Shown here in pieces: positions 42,501-51,035 of a DNA stretch of 64,000 bases. The notes beneath the pieces are model-generated. The model did no database searches. It was not told the DNA's origin and was given only the letters and a program-made list of their open reading frames with translations. This stretch comes from Azolla caroliniana. Lineage: Eukaryota; Polypodiophyta. The position numbers and the translations under genes were made by a program. Location of the stretch: contig JBHGNT010000007.1 of the NCBI GenBank assembly GCA_043228905.1, positions 20,088,001-20,152,000 of the forward strand. Direction: 5' to 3'. Positions within the stretch are counted from its first letter, which is position 1. Each line of letters begins with the position of its first letter.

Positions 42501-43840
42501 GCCCATACTTTTTGGCGCATTTGTTGAGTTTCAACACTTAGAGTATCTGCTGATAACAATGACTCATAATAAGTGGCAACAATGTTACTCATTTCATCTT
42601 TATCCATAGTAACTGTACCATCAGATCTTTTCAATTGTACAATCTGAATTTTATTTCTTTTAGGCGTAACATGTTGGAAAAAGAATTTTGACATGGTGTC
42701 TCCTTTTGTACACCATCTTGCTGTAGATGCATGAAGAAAAAATTGAGCACGTTTTTGCTGCAGAAAAGAAATAAGCATCATAACATTCTGTAATTCACAA
42801 TGAATATATTGAGAATGAGGCTGTTTTTCTTGCAAAATTTGAAGAGAAGCCAAACCTCTCTTAGCATTCAGCAATTTTCTAGTGTAGCTACTTTGTTTTA
42901 ACTTAACTTGTTGTATAAAGAAGTTGGAAACTGCGAGAAGAGCATTCTGTAATTTTTGACAATTAGAATCCCCTACAGCCATTCTCCAAATTGACAGAAC
43001 TGTATTCTGCAAACTCATATCATCAACAATAAACCTTGGCACATACAATCGAGAAATAGAAGTATGGCTGTTCATACAGAATTTGAGCATAATCGGGGCA
43101 TGATCTGAGAACGAAGTGCCTGATATAATACCCACATATCCTCCACGATCCCAAAAAAAAGAATCTGCATAAAACCTATCTATTCTCGACAGATTAAGAG
43201 CAACACTTCTTCGATTGGAACGTGAGTATAACAAGGAATCGGGCATGCGAGAGAAGGTTGGAATATGCCACAAATCAGTAACTTCATATTTGAAAATTAA
43301 CTTTTCCCACTCACGCAATTCTAAACCCGATATAGTAGTAGAAGATCCACCTAATCTATCACTAGGGCTTTCAATCATGTTCCAATCACCACACATGCAC
43401 CAATGTTGTGCCACAGGAAGATCTTGCAATAACTTATTCCACAAACGAATTCTTCCAGTAACAGAATTCGGAGCATATACATTCAAAAAACCAATCAATT
43501 TTCCGGAGATAAGAATAAGCATATATTGAACTCTACCACCAAACAATACTCCTTTAGCTTGTACATTAGACTGCCATTGCATTTTAAGTGCGATACAAAG
43601 GCCACCTTGAGTACCAGATGGTCCAAAAGCCGGAACCCATTCATAAATCCAATTACCACGTAGTAAATTTCTATTCGATGCTATCCTTTGTGAATTAAGA
43701 TGGTGTTCTTGAAAGCATAGCATATCAAGTTGACCTATTGAAGGTAAAGATAATTCTTGATTCAAGTAACATCTTACTCTATTACAACGACTCGTACCTA
43801 ACCCTTGAAGGTTCCAAGATAAAATATTAAAATAATACAT
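39503..43840 (-). CDS. LINE C ORF2: endonuclease and reverse transcriptase, 1,445 aa, intact
   Basis: The ATG at 43,838-43,840 gives MYYFNILSWNLQGLG, the first motif of an APE-type endonuclease, followed by CFQEHHLN, GDWNMIE and SFSDHAPIM in the first 260 residues. The reverse transcriptase (about residues 480-780) has SPGVDGMGRDFF, LIPKG, GWRPITLLNTIYKIYAK, LLDFEKAYDRVDWDF, SVRQGCPLAPFLF and the catalytic FADD (AEFADDTAI). A zf-RVT-type domain near residues 1,250-1,350 has WLLIHYALPVG. ORF2 nicks target DNA and copies the element RNA at the nick. Start and length fit plant L1 elements. No RNase H domain was recognised. Confidence 0.95.
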   Translation of the reverse strand: MYYFNILSWNLQGLGTSRCNRVRCYLNQELSLPSIGQLDMLCFQEHHLNSQRIASNRNLLRGNWIYEWVPAFGPSGTQGGLCIALKMQWQSNVQAKGVLFGGRVQYMLILISGKLIGFLNVYAPNSVTGRIRLWNKLLQDLPVAQHWCMCGDWNMIESPSDRLGGSSTTISGLELREWEKLIFKYEVTDLWHIPTFSRMPDSLLYSRSNRRSVALNLSRIDRFYADSFFWDRGGYVGIISGTSFSDHAPIMLKFCMNSHTSISRLYVPRFIVDDMSLQNTVLSIWRMAVGDSNCQKLQNALLAVSNFFIQQVKLKQSSYTRKLLNAKRGLASLQILQEKQPHSQYIHCELQNVMMLISFLQQKRAQFFLHASTARWCTKGDTMSKFFFQHVTPKRNKIQIVQLKRSDGTVTMDKDEMSNIVATYYESLLSADTLSVETQQMRQKVWAVTVVKVTSRISLQLLRPFSSFEILQAIKGVGPDVSPGVDGMGRDFFITYWDLIAEDLLAAFQEMFNTGIMPQKWKEGLICLIPKGEVVTDEVKGWRPITLLNTIYKIYAKLLALRLQPFLSEIVHDSQTGFMQERSIFDNIFLFWELTGMAMKTKEDLAVLLLDFEKAYDRVDWDFMEGSLLRLGFPAQWIRAVASLYREAFSSVLVAGGQTRKFSISRSVRQGCPLAPFLFLLVMETFSMYLNSSQVALKGLPLPATQQQMLDAEFADDTAIYVQGNDENLSKLQEVVEEFCLASRAKINWHKSLGFWVSQNSLPNWMPSQEFKWVPNGTTTRYLGCQVGLHVTADMLVAPLLVKLRRKLLLWDSVNLSLAGRILVANQVLLATIWYVASTTLFARSCILQVQRLIRNYIWGGITGQGKRPKVAWAVLIAPRQNGGMGLVDPDAQCKALLSKFVCRAMLPMQGVWSRLMMHRLSTMCPSIGGKWQPSLRWGFIQNFHLFKTTLLEDRFFNGILTSWSAVKKFLIRKVPSTTDDLLRQPLIWNFLFSDSRGFLLGSRPRLNWASMDASIAGNVQAWGCYVMNQQLQPLSRPSVRGSAIMCDNMQVALGQFMASWSPSSNQIWFGYFSPLKVILGAKVTNTMGDVIYFNVDDDGRLWHVFSESDVWISANVSAIRVVARSGKKWLLDPPFQECLRCCSLWVFQKKPLYNLDWDPADYQWKKPNANGNGKHLEFFQYSVKLGRNLLLQSKYKCPAAMKHWIANNVNELQLTKFWKWLWSMQLPKKVICFRWLLIHYALPVGDWLRQNQQYACGMHCGESTESILHLFWMCPKIKQFWSKLFLLLRNHYARSTFSWGAVLWGVLHGDVMNYERMHASHVFYFSNGYIYLTSFTSVIPRFRTENLVIWRTVTSLALWTIWKTRCDVVFNNAHIHLNNMLIEFWWLFVHTIRGQYDDLQGTTDAQRQRQVDFKKRWRGLHLFSDTSPGMKWNYSIPPFLLHSL

Positions 43841-43841
43841 A

Positions 43842-45224
43842 TCAAGATTGAGATGGAGAAGACCTCTTATCAGTCAAAACCACTTGTCTCTCCTTTTGAG
43901 ATGAAGTTACTGCTCTTGTTATTCTTTTTTCCACACGGAAATCCTTGACTAACACACGATGGTCTTTATATACCCTATTTTTGCTATTCCCAAGCGCTTC
44001 TATAGTATCCTTTGCAGATGCAAAAACATACGGTGATTGCCCCACCCCTGTCTGCAAAACATCTGAATATGATCGAGCATTTACCTTTGCATCATTATGT
44101 TGAAACGATGTTATCATTTTCTGAACTGACGCCTTAACTTTCGTCGGATCTTGTTCTAGCATTGAGTCAATGACTGGAACAATTTCCAAAGAGGAAACGG
44201 AAACTGGCATAACTACATCTTTTTGCAAAGCGTCCATACTACATTCAGGAGGAGGAATGGCTGGAATGATCTCCAAAGATGGAGCAGAAATCGACATTCC
44301 TAAATCTTGCCTCAACGTGTCCATACTACCTTCCGATAGTGCAAATTGAGGGACATTGGAGCAACTCATATCAACACCTTTTCCCTTACCCACTTTATCT
44401 AACAATATATCAAAACCCTTTACTTGTTGAGTTTCATGAGGCACCAGTGAAGTGACCACATTATTATTTTGCTTATGCATAGCTACAATAGGCTTCCCAT
44501 GGACAATCAAACAATCTTTTGCTAAATGACCAATTTTTTTACAAGAAAAACATTGGTTGGGCAACCCAAAGTAAAGCACTTTCTGAATTTTTTGAAACAT
44601 ATTACCTTGCAGTTTTGGAAGGCGAATCCAATTAGGTAACACTACATCTTTCTTGCAAAGTAACTTGACCGACGGAGCTCCTCCTTTTTCTACAATATCC
44701 TTGAATGTAGATGAGTTAACATGTAAAACTCTACCTATTGCTGCCCCAATTTTGTGAAGAACCTCCCTCCACTCCTTGTCTAAACCTGGAAAAACAGCAG
44801 TACACGTGAAGTATCCCGTTGCCTCCACCTGTAGGGTTGCCGTATCAAAACCATGGGTCCATGGGAAAAAAAGAACCCATGCACCTGAGATTTCTACCGA
44901 GTGGATGGAAAGGATATTGCAAACGGAAGAATGCTCTTCAAACTCCAATTGATAGCAACCTCGGCCCATCAATTGAATATCAGTTATCTTATCCAATTTT
45001 TCCTTTAAGGCTGCCTGGAGAAGATGACGAAGATCCCCTCTACTCGGTCGTTTTCCCAGGACTTGGGCAACAACAGAGCACCGCTCCAATCGTTTAACTT
45101 CATTGAGAACAGTGAGCTCATCTTCCGGTGCCAATTGGACATCTATAGTACCGTCAATCGTAGGAGAAGCAGGGGCCGATTCGCTGGATCGCTCCTTGGG
45201 CGTTGACGAAGACGGTGTATACAT
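43842..45224 (-). CDS. LINE C ORF1: gag-like RNA-binding protein, 460 aa, intact
   Basis: The ATG at 45,222-45,224 opens a frame ending with TGA at 43,842-43,844. The middle region resembles the DUF4283 segment of plant LINE ORF1 and is followed by one CCHC zinc knuckle, CFSCKKIGHLAKDC (about 44,510-44,552), of type CX2CX4HX4C. The C-terminal half is low in motifs. ORF1 proteins coat the element RNA; the role here is by family. Only one base separates this stop from the ORF2 ATG (TGA-T-ATG), which suggests coupled or reinitiated translation of ORF2. Confidence 0.92.
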   Translation of the reverse strand: MYTPSSSTPKERSSESAPASPTIDGTIDVQLAPEDELTVLNEVKRLERCSVVAQVLGKRPSRGDLRHLLQAALKEKLDKITDIQLMGRGCYQLEFEEHSSVCNILSIHSVEISGAWVLFFPWTHGFDTATLQVEATGYFTCTAVFPGLDKEWREVLHKIGAAIGRVLHVNSSTFKDIVEKGGAPSVKLLCKKDVVLPNWIRLPKLQGNMFQKIQKVLYFGLPNQCFSCKKIGHLAKDCLIVHGKPIVAMHKQNNNVVTSLVPHETQQVKGFDILLDKVGKGKGVDMSCSNVPQFALSEGSMDTLRQDLGMSISAPSLEIIPAIPPPECSMDALQKDVVMPVSVSSLEIVPVIDSMLEQDPTKVKASVQKMITSFQHNDAKVNARSYSDVLQTGVGQSPYVFASAKDTIEALGNSKNRVYKDHRVLVKDFRVEKRITRAVTSSQKERQVVLTDKRSSPSQS

Positions 45225-45493
45225 CGACTCTCTTCTAGTCCTAAGTTTGTAAGACTCCCTACTTCCTAATTAATCGTTCTCTCTTCTCTTCCAAATCTTT
45301 CTCCTTACTTTTCCCCAATCACCACCACCACTAATTTCATCTGCTTCGATGGATACAAAGTTAATATAGGCAGAAATCAAACCTGTTGGTAGAGATGTTG
45401 TAGCGCAGCAGAACGAATTTGTAGCCCAGTGGTTGCTTCCCTTCCTCTGTTGTGGCGGCCGTGAAGCTCAGACATAGGGGAGGGTCGCCGAAT

Positions 45494-45510
45494 AGGATGT
45501 GCCGATTTTT
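45494..45510. repeat. Target-site duplication, right copy (LINE C)
   Basis: Exact copy of 39,328-39,344. Copia B integrase sequence continues to the right. Confidence 0.93.
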
Positions 45511-47104
45511 GCGCTCGGCTACTCCGTTTTGTTGCGGAGTGTGTCGGCAAGTGAATTCTCGCCGAATTCCTTCCTTTCGGAGATACACAGTGAAATCGTC
45601 CGAGAAGTACTCCTTGCCGCCATCCGATCGAAGACAACGTACATGTCGGCCCGTGGCTTTCTCGACTTCATTCTTGAAGGTTTGAAAGTGTCCGAACACT
45701 TTGCTCTTTTGCCGCATCGGGTAGATCCAAGTATGCCTAGAGAAGTTGTCGATGCAAAGCACGTAATATCGGCATCCGCCGAATGTAGCCGTCTGTGCCG
45801 GTCCCCATACGTTGGAATGGACTACGTCGAGTAGACCTTTGCTCACGTTCCGCTTTTTCGGGAATGGGTGTCAGTGTTGCTTGCCGAATTGGCACGCTTC
45901 GCATACACCTTCAATCTCCTTCTCTTTGAATGTCGGGAGTTCGATGACGACTCCTTTCGATTTCATTGCTTTGAGTTTGTTGAGATTGATGTGGCCGATT
46001 CGCTTGTGCCACAACTCTATGTCGGAGTCGGCTTTCATGCCCTTTGCGAACATGGCCGATTTCATCTCGTGTGAGTCAAGAATGAACATTTGGCCCTCTC
46101 TTCGGCCGCGTGTGATGAGTCGGCCCTCTTTTTCGATGAAGCAACCGCCTTGATTAAATCGAACTTGCATCCCTTGCTCTACAATTTGGCCGACGGAGAC
46201 CAAATTTTTCGTAATGGTCGGTACATGCAAGACATTTTTTATGTAATGTTGCTTACCTTCTTTTCCGAACGGAACATTGCCGATGTGCCGAATCGGGTGC
46301 GTAGTGTCATCTCCGGTTTCGACATAACCGGATCGCTCCAGCTCTCGAAGTTCGAGAACCATTCCTTATGAGATGTCATATGGTTTGAGGCTCCAGAGTC
46401 AACAAACCATACGTCCTCCGGATTGAGGGCACTAGTTGAGGTAGAGGCCGACATAGATTTTGCTCTATGTTTCATCATGAACATTCCGCCACGGTCGGAG
46501 TTGTATGCGTACATTTCGCCACGATCCTCATAGTCGGAGTTGTGCCTGTACATTCTGCTATACTCTTCGTAGTCGGAATTGTGTGCGTAATTCGTGAGTT
46601 GTGGGCTTGTGGAAGCTGATTCACGCATCTTCTTTAGGCACTCTTCTTCGTGGTGGCTGAGCTTTTTGCAATATCCGCATTTGGTTGCGTTTTGACAACT
46701 CAGGCCGGAGTGGAAGCTCCCCCTTCTTGCGAAGGTTCCTCATTGGCTTTCGTTTTACGGCCGAAATCGGGAGTTGTTATCGTAGGTCGGACCTTGTCCG
46801 CCTTGTCCTTGGTCGAATCGGCCTCTCGGCCGCCTGCGTCCTCTTCCTCCGTTCGAATGCGTGTAGAGCATGTGGCCTTCCGACTCATTGCTCCTTGTAC
46901 GCATGTGGTTTTCTTCGACCAATAGCATTGATTGGAGCTCGAAGAAGGAGGGAGATTTCTCCTGTGCTAGAACGGCGGTTCGCATCGCGCCGAACCGTGG
47001 TGCAAGGACGCTGAGGCATATTTGAACCATCTCATCATCATTGATATTTACGCTTATTGAGCCGAGTGAATCGCAAAGCTCCTTGATCTTCGAGGTGTAT
47101 GTCG

Positions 47105-47109
47105 TGATG
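47105..47109. repeat. Target-site duplication, left copy (solo LTR; CATCA on minus strand)
   Basis: TGATG on the plus strand here and at 47,500-47,504. Removing the LTR and one copy restores the gag frame. Confidence 0.93.
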
Positions 47110-47499
47110 TGTTGTCTGCCTGGCCGGACTAGCCTCAACACAGGTGTCTATCCGACACTTCTCCAAAGGGGTAGTAAGGATTGGATGCTAGGTTACACGC
47201 GTAAGATGATTACAATTAAGCACAGACGATAACAATACGAAGATACAGATAAACCCGCAATAATTACTTTTGTATTACTTCCGTCAAAACCCTTTACAAA
47301 TCATCGGATCCTTTTATAGGCATCCGGCAAGGTTACAATCGGTGCGCTTAGGCAACCGACATCCGAATCGGTCCGGATCCGGATCGGTACAACTGTACCG
47401 GATCCGTCCCTCCGAATAATAATTCTACTATTATTTACTTCCTATTATCCGATCCGACTCCGCCTTCCCACTTGTCCTTGCTCTTCTGACCGGCCAACA
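47110..47499 (-). mobile_element. Solo LTR of a gypsy A-type element
   Basis: 390 bp, TGTTGG...AACA on the minus strand, flanked by the 5-bp duplication CATCA (minus-strand reading) with no internal element. A TATA box (TATAAAAG, minus strand) lies at 47,311-47,319. Its 5' edge and a conserved block near its 3' edge (CCCCTTTGG, GACACC, TGTGTT, GTCCGGCC) match the LTR at 51,679-52,113, so it belongs to the same family but is diverged. It formed by recombination between two LTRs after insertion into copia B gag. Confidence 0.93.
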
Positions 47500-47504
47500 T
47501 GATG
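47500..47504. repeat. Target-site duplication, right copy (solo LTR)
   Basis: TGATG, the partner of 47,105-47,109. Confidence 0.93.
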
Positions 47505-48013
47505 GACATGTCCCTTTGTTGAATGTTGTTCAACTCTTGGCGGAGTTGAAGCCTTCTTACGGTTGTGTTCGCCGCGAAAATCTTTCGTAGATTTTCCCAT
47601 GCCTCCTTTGGCGTCTTGGCTTCGCGAATGTAGCCGAGCATGTGGTCATGAACACATGTCGCCAAGCAATACATCATGCGGCTTGCGGCTTGCTCCCATG
47701 TCGCGTATCCGGGAGCCGCTTCGGCGGATCGGTCTTCATGCGCTCCTTTGATGTAGCTCCAATAGCCTTGTCCGATAAGGTATTGGTGCATCTTGTACTC
47801 CCAAGATGCGAAGTTGTTTCGATCCAACTTCTCGGTAGGGAAAGCGCTCCCCATTTGAGTATTCATTATGTTGATTCTTCTTCTTCTTCTTCTCTTTTCG
47901 AATGCGAGCTATGTAGCGAAGCTACGATAGCGATGAGCCAGTTCTTGGTCATCGGCGTGGAGCACAACACACGATCACGATGAGGCGAATGGGCTAGATC
48001 GAGCTACCAAATT

Positions 48014-48025
48014 GCTCTGATACCA
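48014..48025 (-). promoter_or_regulatory. Copia B primer binding site (initiator tRNA-Met type)
   Basis: On the minus strand TGGTATCAGAGC directly follows the 5' LTR. This is the standard plant copia site, complementary to the 3' end of initiator methionine tRNA. Confidence 0.95.
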
Positions 48026-48420
48026 TGTAAAGAATCAGGTATGATTCTTGTGTAGCGGAATAGGTGTGAACTGTGTGTGTATATGAGAGAGAGAGAGAGA
48101 GAGTGAGAGAGAGACAAGGAATAATACACAGAGAATACGCAAGGTAAAAGTATATTAACAAAGGAGAAAGACTCAACACTATACAAGGTGGGAGGAGGGT
48201 GCTTTATATAGTCACCCTCTCTCTTCATTAACTACAAGACTCATGGATCATGGGGAATGTGAAAGCTCATAAGTTATGTGTTATAGAATATGATTCTATG
48301 ACTCATACTAAATGCTAGAATACAAAGAGGTGACATAATGGTGACTCTTGACCATTGGAGTGTCTATTCACTCTCAAGGTGAGTTCACACAATAGACCAA
48401 GTTGAGCTTGATTCTCAACA
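48026..48420 (-). repeat. Copia B 5' LTR
   Basis: 395 bp. It contains a TATA box on the minus strand (48,203-48,211) that would drive the genomic transcript, and a GA tract near 48,086-48,115. Confidence 0.95.
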
Positions 48421-48425
48421 GAGAC
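48421..48425. repeat. Target-site duplication GAGAC, right copy (copia B)
   Basis: Partner of 36,318-36,322. LINE A reverse transcriptase sequence continues to its right. Confidence 0.95.
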
Positions 48426-50687
48426 CGATATCATTAATGGGTGGGATGTATAAGATTTTTGCCAAAGTAATTGCAAATAGACTTCAAAAGGTGTTGTCAT
48501 CTATGGTCCATCCAATGCAATATGGGTTTATTAAGGTAAGGGACATCCTGCATAATATTTTGAATGTGCAAATGGAAGTGGATTATGCAAAGGAATCCAA
48601 TCAATAAATTGTAATGATACAACTCGACATTGAGAAGGCATATGATCATGTAAGTTGGTCTTTTATTACTCAACTTATGTTTCATATGGGTTTTGGGGGA
48701 AGGATGTCTCGAATATCATTGTTGGTGGGATTAGGTGCAGTCTCACACGTTATGTTAAATGGTGGAGTTACTAATGCAATACCATTGAAAAGATCACTTA
48801 GACAAGGATGCCCATTGAGCCCACTATTATTTGTAATTGCTACACACCTAATTTTGGTGAGGATGCATGAGTTGGCGACACGTGGGGAAATAGTTGGATT
48901 AGCTCTACCATCAGGGAAACATTTGATCGCCCAAGCATTGGTTGATGATTCATTTTTATTTCTCAAAGCAATACCTGATAACATAGCTAAAGCCATGGAG
49001 GTGTGGAATGTGTTCGCATTGGCACCAAGATTACATATAAATATACAGAAGTCGATGCTCATTAGATGCACTGAGAATGATTTGGTGGATCTTGAATGGG
49101 GTGGCCAAATATTAGATCAAGGGAATGTGTGTCGACACTTCGGTTACCCTATTGGTGTTGATATCTCATCATCACAAAGTTTGAATTGGATATCGGGAAC
49201 CATTTTGGACAAATTTATGTATTGGAAGTCTCAAGCATGGTCGTTTAGTACTCGTCTCAAAGTGGCACAAGCTATAATGATTCCAATGATTTCTTATTTT
49301 TTTCCATTGTTATCGTGGACAAAGAAATCACTTGATCATTTAGCTCGTTCACTTATATATACACTATGGAAGAAAGACACAAACCTTGGTATGAATTGGG
49401 TATCATGGAACAATATTTGTACCCACCCCAAAACGGTTAGGGGGTGTTGCTTTACTAAATTTAGAAGATCATATGGTGGCTCGAAGATTCAATCTTTTGA
49501 AAGGTATGTGCATATGTACCCAACCTTGGGCAGAAATAATTACTTATTTTGTGGAAAAGGTTGGTATTTACCATGGGAAAACAAGAATTACAGCTTTGTG
49601 GTGGCATGTTGTTAATAGTACCCAACAGTTGAAGTGTTCAGAATCTAGTATGGTTCAACAATTGGTGCTTTCTTGGCAACGGTATTTGAAGTTGTTTAAT
49701 TGGAAGCCTCCTGAGTGCTGAAAAGATATAAATTCATTGGCAGCAGAGGTGTTAGTAGCTTCAAGGATATTACACTAGGAGGGAAAAGAAAGTCTAAATT
49801 CATAGTTCAATCGAATGGCAAGGCTAGGTTTGATAACTGTAGAAGATGGTATTTTAGAGTCACATAAGAAAATGATGGCCTTTCGGACAATAAGAAATAA
49901 GTTTCATATACCACGTGGATATGGGTATATTTGGCAATCAATAGTGGCATTGCCTACATTAGTTTTCCCAATTCAAGAGTTGGTGGTCGAGGAACCATGG
50001 AAAGATTGGTCATTTGGTAATGGGAAATCGATTTATATGGTGCACACTAATGATGTGTACCATAAGTTGGTTGAAGATAGAGCTTGGTTAGAAAATAAGG
50101 TGTTGGATACATGGCGCATTACTAGAAATGTAAAGTGGTGGCATAGAGTTTTAGATGCAGGGTGGCAGTCTCATCTTCCATTCCGTGCAAAGGTGTTTCT
50201 TTGGCGTGCCATAGTTGGTGGGTTGCCTTTGACGATGGCCTTAAAGCGAAGACATATTTCGAATGGGACATGTTTTTTCTGTACGGTGTTTGAAGAAGAT
50301 GCCAGACGTAGGTTCATTACATGTTCAGTTGCTAAGGCCATTTGGGTGATTATGTCAAAAATTTGGGCATCGATAACAGGGAATATTTTGTCACCTTATA
50401 AATGGGTTTTAATGGATGAGGATAAAGTTATGCCCACACCATCATATAAGGTGGTTTTTGATTACCTTAGACATTGGGGGATGTGGTTTAATTGGACCAT
50501 GAGAAATGAGTTCTTGTTTGATGGACTTCATGGGATAACACAACAAATCCATAGGATGAAAGGGAAATTGATTTGGCAATTTTCACAACTATGTTGTATG
50601 GGGATCTTGTCCCAAGAGGAGATAGATTTATGTCATCTAGTTTTACAACACTTGAGAGGGTTTCCCTTGCACTATCACTATTTATGA
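48426..50687 (+). pseudogene. LINE A ORF2, second half (reverse transcriptase, zf-RVT)
   Basis: The sequence continues the reverse transcriptase directly after the split codon (PISLMGGMYKIFAKVIANRL). A TAA near 48,605 fits a CAA change. The rest is open to 49,615, with IQLDIEKAYDHVSW, SLRQGCPLSPLLF and the catalytic box as LVDD (ALVDDSFLF) instead of the usual FADD. Near 49,440-49,470 the frame shifts: downstream the correct frame reads HMVARRFNLLKG, with further stops around 49,720-49,800. A last open piece (49,815-50,687) carries the zf-RVT-like region (PFRAKVFLWRAIVGGLPL) and ends in a natural TGA. It was dead before or after the copia insertion; the sequence does not say which. Confidence 0.9.
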
Positions 50688-50751
50688 AGTAGTGAAGATA
50701 GCAAGGGGTGTATTATCATTTTGTTTTAATAACAAACATTGATTTACGAAA

Positions 50752-50754
<3 letters not shown>

Positions 50755-50837
<83 letters not shown>
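50755..50837. repeat. GA microsatellite at the right edge of LINE A
   Basis: About 41 GA units. See the matching tract at 32,912-32,978. Confidence 0.95.
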
Positions 50838-50839
<2 letters not shown>

Positions 50840-51035
50840 AGTTAGTAGCTCATGGGTACTTGACAACCACTCATGCCCGATTAGCCACCAAGAGGGAATA
50901 CGATGACCCAGACTCAAGGCCAACGACATCAACAAGAGCGTAAAAACTCAATCGATCTATAGATACGCTCCGTGAGACACATGGAAGCGACACATCAATT
51001 TGGCGTCACTGTCGGAGACTAAGATCGTCACTTGA
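50838..51035 (+). mobile_element. Probable LTR remnant, right part, with primer-binding-site-like motif
   Basis: LTR-like sequence ends near 51,000 and is followed by TTTGGCGTCACTGTCGGAGA, which resembles the post-LTR primer site of plant Athila/Tat-type Ty3/gypsy elements. It is probably the continuation of 32,641-32,911. The internal coding region was not found. Confidence 0.5.

Larger units (their letters stand above)
39345..45493 (-). mobile_element. LINE C: complete two-ORF L1-type LINE, minus strand
   Basis: About 6.15 kb. The poly-A tail appears as T's at 39,345-39,351 on the plus strand, and the 5' leader is at 45,225-45,493. Both ORFs are uninterrupted. A 17-bp duplication flanks it, and the insertion cuts the integrase coding region of copia B. 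This looks like a recent full-length insertion and could be retrotransposition competent, though single amino-acid damage cannot be excluded. Confidence 0.95.
45511..47866 (-). pseudogene. Copia B gag, protease and integrase start, broken
   Basis: The gag ATG is at 47,864-47,866 (MNTQMGSAFPTEKLDRNNF). Gag has a UBN2-type region, interrupted by the solo LTR at 47,110-47,499, and a zinc knuckle CGYCKKLSHHEEEC near 46,640-46,690. The protease motif is WFVDSGASNHMTS, the pre-integrase motif is ELWHKRIGHINLNKL, and the integrase core includes NFSRHTWIYPM, RSDGGKEY and HTPQQNGVAERKNR. Frameshifts lie near 46,755, 46,690 and 46,240-46,360. A TGA at 45,871-45,873, where related elements have a basic residue, breaks the integrase. 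The second half of pol lies beyond LINE C. Confidence 0.9.
36323..48420 (-). mobile_element. Copia B: Ty1/copia LTR retrotransposon, minus strand, with two internal insertions
   Basis: LTRs at 36,323-36,723 and 48,026-48,420 start TGTAAAG and end CAACA on the plus strand and are flanked by GAGAC. Gene order on the minus strand is gag, protease, integrase, reverse transcriptase, RNase H, diagnostic for copia. Two later insertions lie inside: LINE C (39,345-45,493) and a solo LTR (47,110-47,499). Without them the element is about 5.5 kb. The coding region is broken by stops and frameshifts. The LTRs differ at about nine sites plus a microsatellite length change. Confidence 0.96.
32979..50754 (+). 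mobile_element. LINE A: old L1-type LINE, split by copia B
   Basis: Order: 5' leader (32,979-33,240), ORF1, ORF2 5' half, the copia B insertion (36,323-48,420 plus one copy of the 5-bp duplication), ORF2 3' half, short 3' end. Removing the insertion leaves an element of about 5.7 kb. GA tracts border both sides and no clear poly-A tail is visible, so the exact ends are uncertain. Five in-frame stops and one frameshift show it is dead. Confidence 0.85.
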
